Shown piece after piece: positions 30,680 through 41,419 of a stretch of 64,000 nucleotides of DNA. A model generated the notes under the pieces. That model was not told the origin of the DNA. It saw nothing but the letters and a program-made list of their open reading frames with translations, and ran no database searches. Each line of letters starts with the position of its first letter. Position 1 is the first letter of the stretch. The stretch is from Prorocentrum cordatum (taxonomy: Eukaryota; Sar; Dinophyceae; Prorocentrales; Prorocentraceae), in the NCBI GenBank assembly GCA_963575745.1, contig CAUYUJ010017837.1, positions 1,663,613 through 1,727,612 on the forward strand, written 5' to 3'. The position numbers and the translations under genes are program-made.

Positions 30680-31400
30680 CGTCGGTCGCGGGGTCGATCA
30701 GCCGCAGGATCGATATTCGTTTCGGTTCGGCTGCTGAGAACACGGCGCGGGCCAGGCATAGGCATCGCAACGCCTCCGTCATGCTGTCACAATATATCCA
30801 AGGAGGTCCAAGAAGCAGGCATTTTGCAAAATAATTTGATGCCTGGCGGGGCTGTCTGCCCCACCCCCCCCCTCCTCTCTCCCCATCTTTCTTCTCGCTG
30901 GCTGTCCGCGAGTATCCTCGCGGCCGCCTCTTGCCAACGCCCCTCGCCAGCTCGGCCCATTCTCCGCTCGCGCCCCGGAAAACCGCGGGCACCGACCGGG
31001 TTTCTCACGCGGCTTCGAGCTCGGAGGCCCTGGCGATTTCGACTGCGTTTCTCGTTGATTCCGAGGGTGGTGCAAGCATTGCCTTGGCCCGCTGCGCCTG
31101 TATGAAGCCTAGCTCCCCCCCTCCCTCTTTCCACGCCGCTCTCCCGATAGGCATGCGTGTTCCGCTAGTAAACTCGGTGGCCGGGTACTGCGCGGACCCT
31201 TTGTCTCCTCTAGGAACGGCCAGGCGGACAACCCGTTTGCACGTCCCTTCTTATTGCTTCCTCACCTTCCTCCTACTCCTTTTCCTCTCCTCCTTCTCCT
31301 TATTCCTCTTCCCCTCCTCGCGCCCCCCCCGCCCCCCGCCCGCTCCGCGCACCCCCCCCCCCCGTCTCGCGAGGGGGTGGGGCGGGGGGGGGGGGGGGGG
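30680..31400. other. No supportable gene
   Basis: Mixed sequence ending in CTCCTC and C/G homopolymers against the assembly gap. No recognisable motif. Confidence 0.5.
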
Positions 31401-31500
31401 NNNNNNNNNNNNNNNNNNNNNNNNNNNNNNNNNNNNNNNNNNNNNNNNNNNNNNNNNNNNNNNNNNNNNNNNNNNNNNNNNNNNNNNNNNNNNNNNNNNN
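31401..31500. other. Assembly gap (100 N)
   Basis: Exactly 100 N, flanked on the left by a G run of more than 15 nt; the true size is unknown. Confidence 0.99.
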
Positions 31501-31559
31501 TTTTTCTCCCCCCTCATTTCTTTCTCTCTCTCATTTCCCCGCGCTTTTTATCCTCTCTG

Positions 31560-32310
31560 ATTTGTTCTCTGGTGTTTTCCTCCTCCCCCTCCTCCTGCTC
31601 CTCCTGCTCCCCCCCCCATCCTCCCGCCCCTCCTCCTTCCTCCTCCTGCCCCTGCTCCTCCTCCTCCTCCGCCTGCTCCTCTTCCCCCCCCCCTCCTCCC
31701 CCACCTCCTCCTCCTGCCCCCCCCCGGCCCTCCTGCTGGGGGATCTGGTGGGTTCTCGTGGGAGGACCAACCGCTGTGCTTCGAACTTTTGCGAGCGGCG
31801 TCGCCCCCGCGTTCCTCCTCCTCCTCCTCCTCCTGCCCCTCCTCCTCCACCTCCTCATCCTCCTCCTCAGCGGGCCAACCGCTTTGCTTTGTAGTTGTCA
31901 AACGTAGCTCCTCCTCAGCAGACCATCCGCATTGATTTGCTCCTCCTCCTCCCCCCCCTCATCCTCCTTCGCCTCCTCCTCGCCCAAGCGCTTCAGCGGC
32001 GCGACCGCTGCGTGCAATGCCCTCTCGGCTCAGCGGCGCCGCCGCTTTGCATTGTGATTGATGCGCGGGGCGCGCGACTCTCCATGCGCTGCCGCTTGAC
32101 TCTCCGCGCTGCTTTCCGCGCCCCCGCTTCGTCGGGTGCCCGCCCGCGCGCGCGCCATGGGCAAGGGGCGCTTCGTCGGAAAGCGGCCTGCAGCGGCCTC
32201 GGTGGAGGCTTTGGAAGCTGGCGGTGACCCGCCTCCCTCATGCCCAATCTTCGGGCCCTGTCATCGCTCCATTCACGCGCCGCGGCATGGCCGCTTTGCA
32301 ACGCCCCCCC
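31560..32310. repeat. CCT-rich tract with AGCGG-N5-CCGCTTTGC motifs
   Basis: CTCCTCCTC tracts up to about 31.99 kb. Embedded in and after these are five to six degenerate copies of a motif close to AGCGG(N5)CCGCTTTGC, for example near 31868, 31992, 32030 and 32285. The same motif in clearer form flanks the transposase-like pseudogene at 35.3-37.2 kb. Confidence 0.65.
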
Positions 32311-32329
32311 CCCACCCCCCCCCCACCGC

Positions 32330-32795
32330 CCACACACGCTACGCACCACACGCACGCACACACACACGCGCACGCACGCACACGCAACCGCGCAAACACG
32401 CACACGCCACACGCACACGCACAGCACACGCACTCGCACGCCTCTCACACGCACACACGCACACACACACACGCACTCCCTCACACACTCACCACACTCC
32501 ACACTCACACACTCACACTCTCAAACACTCAAACTCAAACACTCACATCACCTCACACACAACAAACGCAAGCACGCACTCACGCACGCACGCACGCAGC
32601 ACGCTCGCAAGCACGCACGCACGCACGCACGCAACGCACGACGCACGCACGCACGCACGCACGCACGCAGCACGCGCAGCACACCACCACCACCACCACA
32701 CCACCACCACCACCCACCCACCCACCCACACACACACCACCCACCACCCCACCCACCCCCACCCACCCACCCACCACCACCACCGCCCGCGCGCG
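32330..32795. repeat. CA / CACG microsatellite
   Basis: Long (CA)n and (CACG)n tract, then CCACCA units. His/Thr and Val/Cys frames of 60-300 codons here are artefacts of a dinucleotide-like repeat. Confidence 0.9.
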
Positions 32796-32834
32796 CACCC
32801 TCACCCCACCTTCAGCCCCGCCGCCGCACCGCCC

Positions 32835-34392
32835 CCGAGGCGACTCTACTGATCCAGGAGACGCAGCAGTTGCCATCGCCAACGCGATGATGACGACCTT
32901 GCCCTCCGCGGGCGACACCCCGCCCAGCGCGCAACCAGCTGCAGCGCAGAACGTGCTCCATGCGCTTTTCAACCAGCAGTGGCAGAAGCAGAACAGGCAG
33001 AACCACAAGAACCAGCAGGGGCCGACGCGGGCGGCAGGCAGCCTGCAGCCAGGAGGAGGCGCCAGCGCAGAGAGCCAGCAACCAGCAGAGGGGGCCCACG
33101 GGACCAACTCCGTCGGCCAGGCCGCGGGCGAGCCCGACGGTCGCCCCGACGCCCCAGCGCCAGCCCAGCCCAGCTGGCCCAGCCGAGGCCGAAGACACCC
33201 AAGTTGAAGAAGAGGTGCCAGCTGAGAAGGCAGATATGGAGCAGCCAGCTGAGGAGCAGCCACCTGAGATGCGGCCAGCTGAGAAGGAGAAGCCACCTGA
33301 GGAGGGGCCATCTGAGGAGCGGCCACCTGCAGACCTTGAAGATGTGCCGACGCACGGTGAGATTGCGGAGCTGCTCGCATCGCAAGAGCCGCCGATATGC
33401 ATTTCATGCACGAAGGAATGCGATCCGCTTGAAAAGGGCTGTGGGGTCACCCGCAGCGGCACGCAGATCACGCGTGCCAAGTGCAGGGTGCGCGACCAGA
33501 CGCTGCGGAGGATATTCGGCGGGTGGCCGATTGCGGAGTTCGACGAGCTCAGCACAGAGGAGCTGGATGGGTCCTATAGGGAATGCGGCCCCACCGCTGC
33601 CGCCTGCCGCGGCGCAATGAAGCACGTGCTCGAGCAGGTGCGCATGAAACGTATCACGGAAACCCAGAGTGGGCGATGCTCGCCCCTGTCCGTGCACGAG
33701 AAGCTGGGTTACAGCACGGAAGACATCGAACATAAAACGCCAGCGGCAGACATCGAGGAGCACCCCGTTCTCGGGAAGAAGTACCGAGTTGCGATCCACT
33801 CGAACTCTGAGGCCAGGATCAAGGGGGCCATCTTGCAGGAGGTGGCAAAGACAGTGGGCCACAGTCGCAAGCGCATAGCGGCAGCCTTCCTCGACGGAGA
33901 CTCAAAACCTGAGGAGGGCGCAGAAGCTGCAGGCGACGGGCCGCCCGAGCAGAAGCCAGAGCAGAAGCGCGGCTCAAAGAAGCGCAAGAGTAGCGGCAGC
34001 AGCAGCAGCAGCAGCTCCAGCGATTCGAGCTCCGACAAGAAGAAAAAGAAGAAGGGCAAACAGTCCAAGAAGGGCAAGCGGCCCCAGAAGAGCAAAACGT
34101 CCAAGAAGGGCAAACGTCGAAGAAGGAGGCCGATGAGTTATCGGGGTCGGACGCGGGCCCCTCGCCAAAGGAGCTGCTAGCCAAGCGCAGGGCCATGGTC
34201 GCAGCTGAGAAAAAGGCGGCCCGCGAAGCTGAGATGCATCAGAGGTTGCTTGACAGAGAGCTGGCCAATGAGCAGGCAGCCCAGAAGAGGAGGGAGCAGA
34301 AGAAGCGCGCCAAGGGCCTGCAGGTCGTTCACAAGGCGCTGGCGGCGGCGAAGCCGCTGGCGAAAAAAGACGGCAACGCTGCCGGCAGATGA
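32835..34392 (+). pseudogene. C-x2-C / Ser-Lys-rich dinoflagellate protein, frameshifted
   Basis: The best-supported part is the frame from about 33200 to 34110. An acidic Pro/Glu region is followed by a Cys-rich module PPICISCTKECDPLEKGCGV with TRSGTQITRAKCRVRDQTLR. A folded-looking segment follows (RIFGGWPIAEFDELSTEELD, then VHEKLGYSTEDIEHKTPA), then a Ser tract and Lys-rich KGKQSKKGKRPQKSKTSKKG. At about 34108 one A appears to be missing: AGCAAAACGTCCAAGAAGG just upstream is repeated as GGCAAACGTCGAAGAAGG. The sense continues in another frame as TSKKEADELSGSDAGPSPKE, AEKKAAREAEMHQRLLDREL and KALAAAKPLAKKDGN to the stop at 34392. Upstream, 32.84-33.2 kb contains a coding-like Gln/Asn stretch (QQWQKQNRQNHKNQQGPTRA) in a different frame. 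I know this C-x2-C module as a recurrent dinoflagellate family; its function is unknown. Confidence 0.6.
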
Positions 34393-34499
34393 TCGCTTGA
34401 AGAAGGCGTCAGCGAGGAGGAGGGGGGGGGGGGAGGAGGTGGGAAGGGCGGGGTGAGAAGGAGGAAGAGGATGGGGGAGGAGGAGCACCCCCGCCCTCG

Positions 34500-34704
34500 C
34501 CAGGCGCCGAAGACGCGCACCGAAATGCCCAACAAGAAGCAGGGGCTCCCGAACGAAATTGCGAAGTACTGCAATAGCTGCCTGGGGGACGAGAATATGA
34601 TCCCACATATCAAGGAGGACGAGGTTGAGACGGCCGTCAGCTACATGACGACGTGGACGAAGACCACGGCCGCTGCTTTCGAGGCCAGCACGTGGGCAAC
34701 GTGA
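34500..34704 (+). CDS. Likely 3' exon of the C-x2-C protein gene
   Basis: Frame reading MPNKKQGLPNEIAKYCNSCL, GDENMIPHIKEDEVETAVSY, MTTWTKTTAAAFEASTWAT then stop has strong coding character and follows the Lys-rich segment ending at 34392, from which it is separated by a G-rich stretch. A short intron or another frame break could join them. Contains C-x2-C (CNSC). No function known. Confidence 0.5.
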
Positions 34705-34719
34705 TCCAGCGAGGGGCTG

Positions 34720-35340
34720 GGCAGCGGGGGCTCGGGGGCGCTGGCCAGCGCACTTCGGAGTAAGTCTCCACATTCGACGTCTGAGCGAGCCTGCCTGTGC
34801 ACGCAGCGGGTGCAACCGCTCTCACGTAGGATAAGGAGCTCATTGCTCCTCTCAGCATCGGATGTACAAGGGGCGCGTTGCTCCAGTAGCCTAACAATCG
34901 GCATCGCGGATGGAAGCCGATGCAGTTCCATAGAAAAAGCGCACCTCTCCTCCTCCCTCCCCCCCCCTCCCCCCGCCCCTAGACCTTGCTGACCCCCCCC
35001 CCAACCGCGACAGAGTCACTTCCTCCCCCCCCCCTCGCCCCCCCTCCTTCGCTTCGTCGTCGTTGTGCGCCGTATAGCGGTCTGACCGCGTTGTGTGCTT
35101 GCGTAGCAATATTACTTGTTCGGTTATTGCTTTCTCTACGTGCGCAGCGGTCTGACCGCTTTGCTACGCTTGCATGCTTATACATACGCATGCTTATATA
35201 TAGCCATGCTTATCTGTATATATATATATATATACGGAAGCATTGATATACCAATGCTTCCGCTCATTGCCGCTTCGCGCGCAGACAGCCTTGGCCCAAA
35301 CCGCATTGTTTGCACCAGTTCTAGCCCCAATGGGACGACC
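34720..35340. other. Intergenic, with C runs and AT microsatellite
   Basis: C runs at 34955-35042, (TA)n at 35217-35235, and the repeat copies at 35075-35180 described separately. No coding sequence recognised. Confidence 0.55.
35075..35180 (+). repeat. AGCGGTCTGACCGCTTTGC repeat, left copies
   Basis: Two copies: a partial one at 35075-35100 and a full one at 35145-35180 that continues ACGCTTGCATGCTTAT. The first 15 bases, AGCGGTCTGACCGCT, form a near-perfect palindrome. Three copies in the same orientation lie at 38232-38358, on the other side of the transposase-like pseudogene. Confidence 0.85.
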
Positions 35341-35348
35341 AAACACCG

Positions 35349-37210
35349 ATGGTAGCGAGCGCGTTTCGAAGGTCACGCAAGTTGGCCCCGCTGGTGGCTT
35401 CATTTCGCGCGTCGGATTCTGTAATCTATGACGCGGCGCGAAAGCTGAAGGAGCAGCCCGGGTTGATGGGCGACCTTGCGAAGTCGAAACTACAGCGCGC
35501 ACACGAGGAGTTCGCTGCAGCGTTTCTCGATGCGCCAACAGAGCTGAAGCTGAGCGACGGCGACTTCAATATGCCAGTCACCGACATTGCCAGTCTGCTT
35601 CAGCACTGCGTTTCCAAATCGGAAAGCTTCAAACGCTTGATGTCAACAACTTTCAGCAAGAGCCCGTGCTCCCCTTTCACACCTTGGGATGTTGTTTTAT
35701 GTTTCGACGGGTTTGCGCCAGGGAATGTATTGAGGCAAGAGAACAAGCGCAAGACATTGGCGTTTTATGCAAGCTTCCGCACGTTCGGCCCCGCTGCGTT
35801 GACATCTGAGGATGTGTGGTTTCCATTCGCATTTATACGGCATACGATGGTCGATAAGGTACGTGGTAAGATGTCTGCAGTTGTTCGCCAACTATTGCGG
35901 CGACTATTCATTGGCCCAGGCAGCGCGTCGCAGAGGGGCGCCCTCATTGATGGCATTGGGCCTGGCGGTGCCCCTGCGCTGATCTTTTTCAAATTGTCGA
36001 ACGTACTTTATGACGAAGATGGCGCTAAAAATGCATTGTGTTTAAAGGGTGCGGCTGGCGTTGTTCCATGCGCGTTGTGCAAGAATGTCCACGGTATATA
36101 CGATTCAACGGAGACCCTGCTCTCAGCGTTCGACACGACGGGAACATTGGTACCCATTTCTTGCGCTGACCCGAAGCGGTTCGACGCGCGCAGCGCAGAC
36201 GATTTGCGGTTCAGCGCTGATCTACTGCACCGTTTGAAGGAAACTTTACCCACGGGCCAAGTCGATGAGAAATGCAAGATGCACGGCATTAATCACGCGC
36301 CAGATGGTCTGCTATTGGACACTGAACTTCGCCAGCAAGTGTCGCTGGACATGCACGCGCACGATCCAGCACACTGCGTGATCATAAGTGGGATCGCGCA
36401 GATTGAACTGAGCGAGTTGCTGCGCCGCCTTGCTGCCGTCGGCCTGACTTTGGACAGATCCAGGGACGTCGCCAACGCGCAGTGGAAGACCTGCTCGGCA
36501 TGTGGGCTGCTTGGCGCAATCAGACTGTTCAGCGATGAGCGACATAATCATTTGCACAAGAGCAAAAAAATACACCGCTAAGGCGAGTGATATAATACCG
36601 GTCCTGCTGCTAATTCGATACGCTCTGGATGTACTTACCGATGGAAGCGCGCAGTCCAAGGCAAATTTTGCACAGGAGATGGCGTCTTTTACAGCGCTGG
36701 CCAAATGCGTTTCGTTATATTTAGAAGCAAAGAGAGGCCCTGCTCAGGCAGATGATTGGGCTGTGGCTTTGCGCGACCACGCCCGGGGATTGCGGCATGC
36801 ACATCCCCGAATTCCATTTCTGCCGACACTTGCCGCGGCAGGTTGTGAGGGATGGCTTCGCCCTGGGCACGCTGGTAACCGAGCGATGCCGCAAAAAATC
36901 ACTGGCTGTCGCTGATAACATCGACAACGCCCGCACCTTTGAGAAATCACTTTTGATGCGATCTGTTGCTCTTCGCTGCTACAATGCAAAGGATAAGCAG
37001 TTGTCATTTGGAAATGGCTTGGTGAATAGCGTCCGGTACAACGAAGTTAAGAGCATTTCGACGATGGTCGATATTGGAGGATCTCGCGTCAAAGCTGGAG
37101 ATATAATTCACTTTGGTGGTGGGTGTCATTGTATCATCGGTGGGGCTGAAGAAGGCGTCGCCGTGGTGTTGATTGCCCACACTTCGCAGTTTGTTTGTCA
37201 GGTACCCCCC
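35349..37210 (+). pseudogene. Second transposase-like family, two frameshifts
   Basis: Plus-strand coding sequence in three frames. Frame 1 runs 35349-36560: PWDVVLCFDGFAPGNVL, TSEDVWFPFAFIRHTMVDKV, FFKLSNVLYDEDGAKNALCL, PCALCKNVHGIYD, KCKMHGINHAPDGLLLD, then SLDMHAHDPAHCVIISGIAQ. Frame 2, about 36560-36785, reads ASDIIPVLLLIRYALDVLTD...QADDWAVALRDHARGL. Frame 3, from about 36785, reads HIPEFHFCRHLPRQVVRDGF, TLVTERCRKKSLAVADNIDN, GGSRVKAGDIIHFGGGCHCI. The pattern (D-V-x2-C-x-D-x3-PGN, C-x2-C-KN, D-x-H-DP-HC, and TE(R)-C/H-RK) matches a high-copy dinoflagellate family that I take to be a transposase because of its copy number and DD/E-like acidic motifs; no search was done. Each join needs a one-base indel, so this copy is inactive. 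It shares no obvious similarity with the family at 25.9 and 47.4 kb. Confidence 0.62.
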
Positions 37211-37489
37211 AGCGCCTCACGCCGGCGAAAGGACGGCGCCCCTCGGCCCCTGCGTTGCGAAAGTTACAAGCCACAGGCGCTGTGGACAGGAGGGTCCTGG
37301 AGCGTTCCTACTTGTTGATATGGCATAGGTACCGATTGCGACGTGTCTTCCGAACTGCTGGTTTCGAGCGCTGATGTCATTGCAGGGCCAGCGCGAAGCT
37401 GGAAAAACAACGACATCGCCACCGCGATCACCATCGTCGCTATCGCTGTCGGAAGCGGCGCGACCGCTTTGCCAAGCTATCTCCTCCTC

Positions 37490-37580
37490 TTGCTTCGTCT
37501 CCTCGTTCTCCTCTTCTCTCTTCTCGCCCCCTCTTTCTCATTCTCATTATCCTCGTCCTCTTCCATTGGAAACAAAGTTC
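37490..37580. repeat. CT-rich tract
   Basis: Pyrimidine tract TCTCCTCGTTCTCCTC following a GACCGCTTTGCCA motif at 37458; part of the 37.2-38.1 kb stretch, in which no gene is recognised. Confidence 0.6.
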
Positions 37581-37659
37581 TGGGCGCGATTCAAAACAGC
37601 ATTTAAAGCGGTAGGCCGCCGCTGTGCATACGGAAACAACAAACAGGAACAACCATAAT

Positions 37660-37681
37660 CCGCATCGCTTTTGGGCTCAAG
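37660..37681 (+). other. Possible decayed spliced-leader relict
   Basis: CCGCATCGCTTTTGGGCTCA(AG) resembles the SL CCGTAGCCATTTTGGCTCAA(G): 17 of 21 positions match if one inserted G is allowed. The 3' half (TTTTGG and CTCAAG) is the well-preserved part. It follows no recognisable gene start, and a chance match is possible. Confidence 0.3.
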
Positions 37682-38231
37682 TTTGATTTTCGGGGCCGCC
37701 TCAACAGCTCATCCGCCTGCCGCGCCGCCTTTGGGCCATGGCGCTTGCCAACGGGAAGTGCTCGCTCTGCCAGGCCCTCAGCGCTGATGCAGGGGCAGCG
37801 CGGGCGAAGCAGCGCTAGGGATCGCGGCGGTTTCCAGCGTGCCCAGCGCGCCGGGGCGCCGCCGAATCGACGATTCCTCCTCGAGTTCGCGAGCATTACA
37901 CTGGGCAGCGCGAGTGGAAGCTCCGAGCAGCTGTTGAAGATCGACTCGCGCTCGCGGTTGAATTAAGACTCTCTTTCGGCAGTGTGCCTCCCTCTCTGCA
38001 GGCGCAGGACCGCGTCCAGAGGCGCCGACTGAATTAGGATTCTGTTTCATTTGTTCAAGGCCCCTGCGCGCGATGCACGTCTGGAATAAACTTCCCTATA
38101 ATAGGCGGCTTCGCTCCGCTCTCTGCGAAGTTGGCGCGCGCCGTTGGCGCCGCAGGCCTGAGAAAAAAGCTTGCCGCGCGCGCGCGAGCGTCAGCGGAAT
38201 GACCGTTTTGCTTGTATCTGTTCATGTCTGC

Positions 38232-38358
38232 AACGGTCTGACCGCTTTGCTACGCTTGCATGCTTATTCATGTTTCAGCGGTCTGTCCGCTTTGCCACGC
38301 TGGCATGCTTATTCTCGTTTTCAGCGGTCTGTCCGCTCTGCTACGCTTGCATGCTTAT
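38232..38358 (+). repeat. AGCGGTCTGACCGCTTTGC repeat, right copies
   Basis: Three tandem copies (starting near 38232, 38276 and 38322; period 44-46 bp) of CGGTCTG(A/T)CCGCTTTGC-(T/C)ACGCTTGCATGCTTATT, in the same orientation as those at 35075-35180. Confidence 0.88.
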
Positions 38359-38379
38359 TTGTTATCGTCACTATTGTTC

Positions 38380-38560
38380 AATATGTTCAATGTGTTTTTT
38401 CCATATTTTCAATAGTTTCACTATTCTTCATTATTTTTCACGTATTTTCCACAACTTTTCATTGCTTTCCACTATTTTCCATGTCTTTCATTATTTTCAT
38501 TCGTTTTGAATATGTTTCCATCTTTTCACAAGTTTCACTACTTTTCCTCTATATGTTGAT
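38380..38560. repeat. AT-rich TTTTCCA(C/T)TATT repeats
   Basis: Degenerate 10-14 bp units such as TTTCACTATTC and TTTTCCACTATTTTCC; clearly more AT-rich than the flanks. Confidence 0.7.
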
Positions 38561-38611
38561 ACGATCCTATAGAAATCTATAGGACGATATGGCTTTCTAT
38601 AGTCTTCGCGT

Positions 38612-39010
38612 TCACCAAAGTGCTGCCATCTGCATCTGCTCGCCTTCGTCGAGCTTCGGGGCCATCCTCCTCATCGTCATCTGGCGCAGCGCGTCGTCGT
38701 CGTCGTCGGACTTCCTCGTCTCGGGGCTGTGCGCCTCCGAAGCCCTGCGCTCCATCCTCTCCAGGCTGTCCATGGGCGGCGGCGGCAAGGCGCCTGGATA
38801 CATGTCGGGGTCGCTTGGGCTGGGCTGCGTCGGGCTCGGCCGCGCCTGCTGGGGCGCTGGGCTCTGATGCGTCTGCTGGGGCGCTGGGCTCGGCTGCTGC
38901 GGGCTCGGTTGCGTCTGCTGGGGCGCTGGGCTCGGCTGCGTCCGCTGGGGAGCTGGGCTCGACTGGGCCCGCGGCGGGGTGGGGGTCGAGAATCTCGAGT
39001 CGGTGGGCGG
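38612..39010 (-). CDS. Unidentified exon-like frame with PSPAPQQT repeats
   Basis: Minus-strand frame with five degenerate 27-bp units encoding (Q/R)PSPAPQQT, followed by DPDMYPGALPPPPMDSLERM, ERRASEAHSPETRKSDDDDD and ALRQMTMRRMAPKLDEGEQM before the stop. The non-repetitive acidic/basic C-terminus argues that this is the real frame rather than the overlapping Glu/Pro/Ser frame. No domain recognised; start not determinable. Confidence 0.4.
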   Translation of the reverse strand, partial: PPTDSRFSTPTPPRAQSSPAPQRTQPSPAPQQTQPSPQQPSPAPQQTHQSPAPQQARPSPTQPSPSDPDMYPGALPPPPMDSLERMERRASEAHSPETRKSDDDDDALRQMTMRRMAPKLDEGEQMQMAALW

Positions 39011-39199
39011 CGGGCTGTTGCACGACTCCGGCGGGTGCTGCTGCCTCCTCGCGCGCGCTGGAGTGCGCGAGCGCGCCCTCGGCGCCCTCGGCGCCGCTGC
39101 TCTCCGCGCTGGCGCCGCCATCCTGGACGCCAGCAGCGCGAGCCTGATGGGCGTGCGCCAGGCCTCGCGAGGAATGGGGGGCCCTCGAGCTCCCCTGAA

Positions 39200-40790
39200 A
39201 CTCGAGCCTAACAGCTCGGGGGGGGGGGGGAAAAGCGCAGCGAACGCAGCTGAAGCACGGTCGACGGCGGCAAACAGCGGGGGTCACAAGGATATCCCAG
39301 GGGCCAAAAACAGACGGAAGGGGGCAAGAAAAACACGGGACCAAAGGGGGGAGGGACGAAAAAGAAGGGGGCAGGGAAAGATAAATGACAAAAACAAGAG
39401 AGAGGCGTGAGAGAAGGAGAAGGAGAAGGCAGTGGGAGGGAGGTGGGAGGTATTCTATATTCAGATAACGTTGCCTCTCGAGCTCACGCGCGCGGTGTTC
39501 GCGCGCATATGCGAACGTAGGGGCGCGAAGTTGCATGGTGTACTTCACAGCGCACAGCATGCCATAGCATATGTATAGCATGTCATAGCATGTCTAGCTC
39601 TCGACAATCGTGCTAGATGATCTTCCAACACTACTCTCGAGATTTTCAAGAGATTGGATCGAATGCCGACGGCGCAGCGCCCCGCGCGCCCCCGCGCGCC
39701 GACGACGTCAAGAGCGCGCCGCCGCGGCGGGCGCGGCTGCCGCCGCTGCGACTTGCGAGTGAGCCAGCAAGAACGCCCCCCCAGACTGCCGACCACGACG
39801 CGGACCTCCCTGCCCCTCGCCCCTTCTTCCCCCCCCCCCCTCCCAAACCCCCGCCCCCCCTCCGATCGCCCCCCCCCCTTCCCCCTCGCGCGCCCTTCAT
39901 CCTGCCAGCCGCCCTCTCGAATTAACCCCCTTGTTCCCCCTGGCCGTCTGCGCCGCGACCCCCCGCGGCGACCCCGACCCGCGGCGCCGCTCGCGCCCGG
40001 CCCAGCCCGCGCCGATCGCGCCAGCGCCTCGGGTAGCTAATTCGAAGGCCCCCAGGATTGCTGCCACATGGCACGTGGCCACCGCGACCCAGGTCGGCGA
40101 AGGATGCCCCCCAGGCTCTGCGCCAGACGCCGGCGCAATCGCCGCGGGGCCTCGGTCGGCGCGGCCCCCGGGCGGCCGCGATGTCTGCAGGCGCGTTCGA
40201 GGCGCCTCAATCGAAATACACGAAACATACAACAAAAACAACATAGGCCCCGCATTTGCATTCCTCGGGGGAACGCGGCGCGCCCATGTAGGCGGCCGAA
40301 CTAAGCGAGACGCCCACCGACTCCGCGCGCGCATTTGTCCGACATGTTTCGTCCGTTCGTCTGCATTTTTTTGTGCATAAAATACGTAAACAATGCGTTA
40401 AACATATGCGGCCGGGGGGGCGCCTATGTTTTTTCTCGGAAAAATATACAATGCATGCGCGAGAAAAAAGCCCGCCCCGATCTGTGAAAACGCATAGGAA
40501 ATAAGCGCGAAATGATTCGCTCGGGGGGGCGGCCGGCGGGGGCGAGGTCAAATGGCGCGACGCCCCCGGGAGGCCCGCGACGGAATGCGGCTGTCCCGCG
40601 GGGCCATGCCCCCCCCTGCCCCATGCACCTTTGGGGCGAGAGCCCGGCCGCCTCCCGGCGCTAGGCGGGCGGGGGGGCGGGCGGGGGCACAGCGCCGGGC
40701 GATGGGCGCGGCCGCGCGGCTCAGCAGCTGACGTCGGCGCCGCGCCACTCCCCGCGGCAATGCGCCCAAGGAAATTTCGCGGGCATGGGG
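39200..40790. other. No supportable gene
   Basis: Purine-rich 39300-39460, short GCATAGCATA repeats at 39550-39595, C runs at 39829-39890, otherwise GC-rich sequence with Arg/Pro/Ala shadow frames on both strands. Confidence 0.5.
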
Positions 40791-40794
40791 CGGT

Positions 40795-41415
40795 GCCTCA
40801 AGGGCAATGACCCTGCGAACAAATGCCGCGGCCCCGAAGGGGGCCCCAGCCGTCGCCCCTTAAGGGGGGGCCACCGAAGCCACCAGCGGCGGAGGCCGCG
40901 CGCGGTGCTCGCAGGCCCCTCAAGCACTTGCCCGACCCAAAGCCGCAGTGGCAGAGGCTGCGCGCCCTACTTGCACACGCCATCGCGCGCTTCGTGGCCC
41001 CACAGGCGACTCCGTCGAGGCCGCGGTAGCAGCGGCTGCGAGAGGCACTTGCACTCCCCGGGCCCCGTCAAAGGCCCCGCCGGCAATGGCCGTTTGCGGC
41101 GCTTGCGCACCCCTCGCGCGTTCGATGGCCCGAATAAGGACACCCGCCAAAGGTCCCAGCGTCAGCGGCCGCGCGCGTACCTGGGCACCGCTCGCGCGCG
41201 TCGTGGCCCCATGGGGGCCTACGCCAAAGGCGCCAGAGGCGGCGGCCGCGCGCGGCGCCTGCAGAACCCTCGCGCAGTTCTCGGCTCGACGGGGGACCCC
41301 GCCGAAGGCCCTAGCGGCAGCGGCTGGGCGCGGCACATCTGCGAAACTGTCGCGCGTGTCGTGGCCCCGCGGGAAGCTCGGCTGAAAGCCCCGACCCCGC
41401 TGGCGCCGCTCGCGC
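40795..41415. repeat. ~60-80-bp degenerate tandem repeat
   Basis: About seven to eight degenerate units recognisable by a recurrent core close to CCGAAGGCC(C)NAGCGGCAGCGGC followed by CGCGCG and CTCGCGCG...GTGGCCCC. Successive cores start near 40873, 40934, 41008, 41071, 41147, 41222, 41305 and 41382. Frames stay open on both strands. Confidence 0.65.
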
Positions 41416-41419
41416 GGCG

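Noticed and set aside
32224-32852. His/Thr-rich protein of over 200 codons
   Set aside because: CA/CACG dinucleotide-type repeat read in three frames; real coding resumes only after about 32.84 kb.
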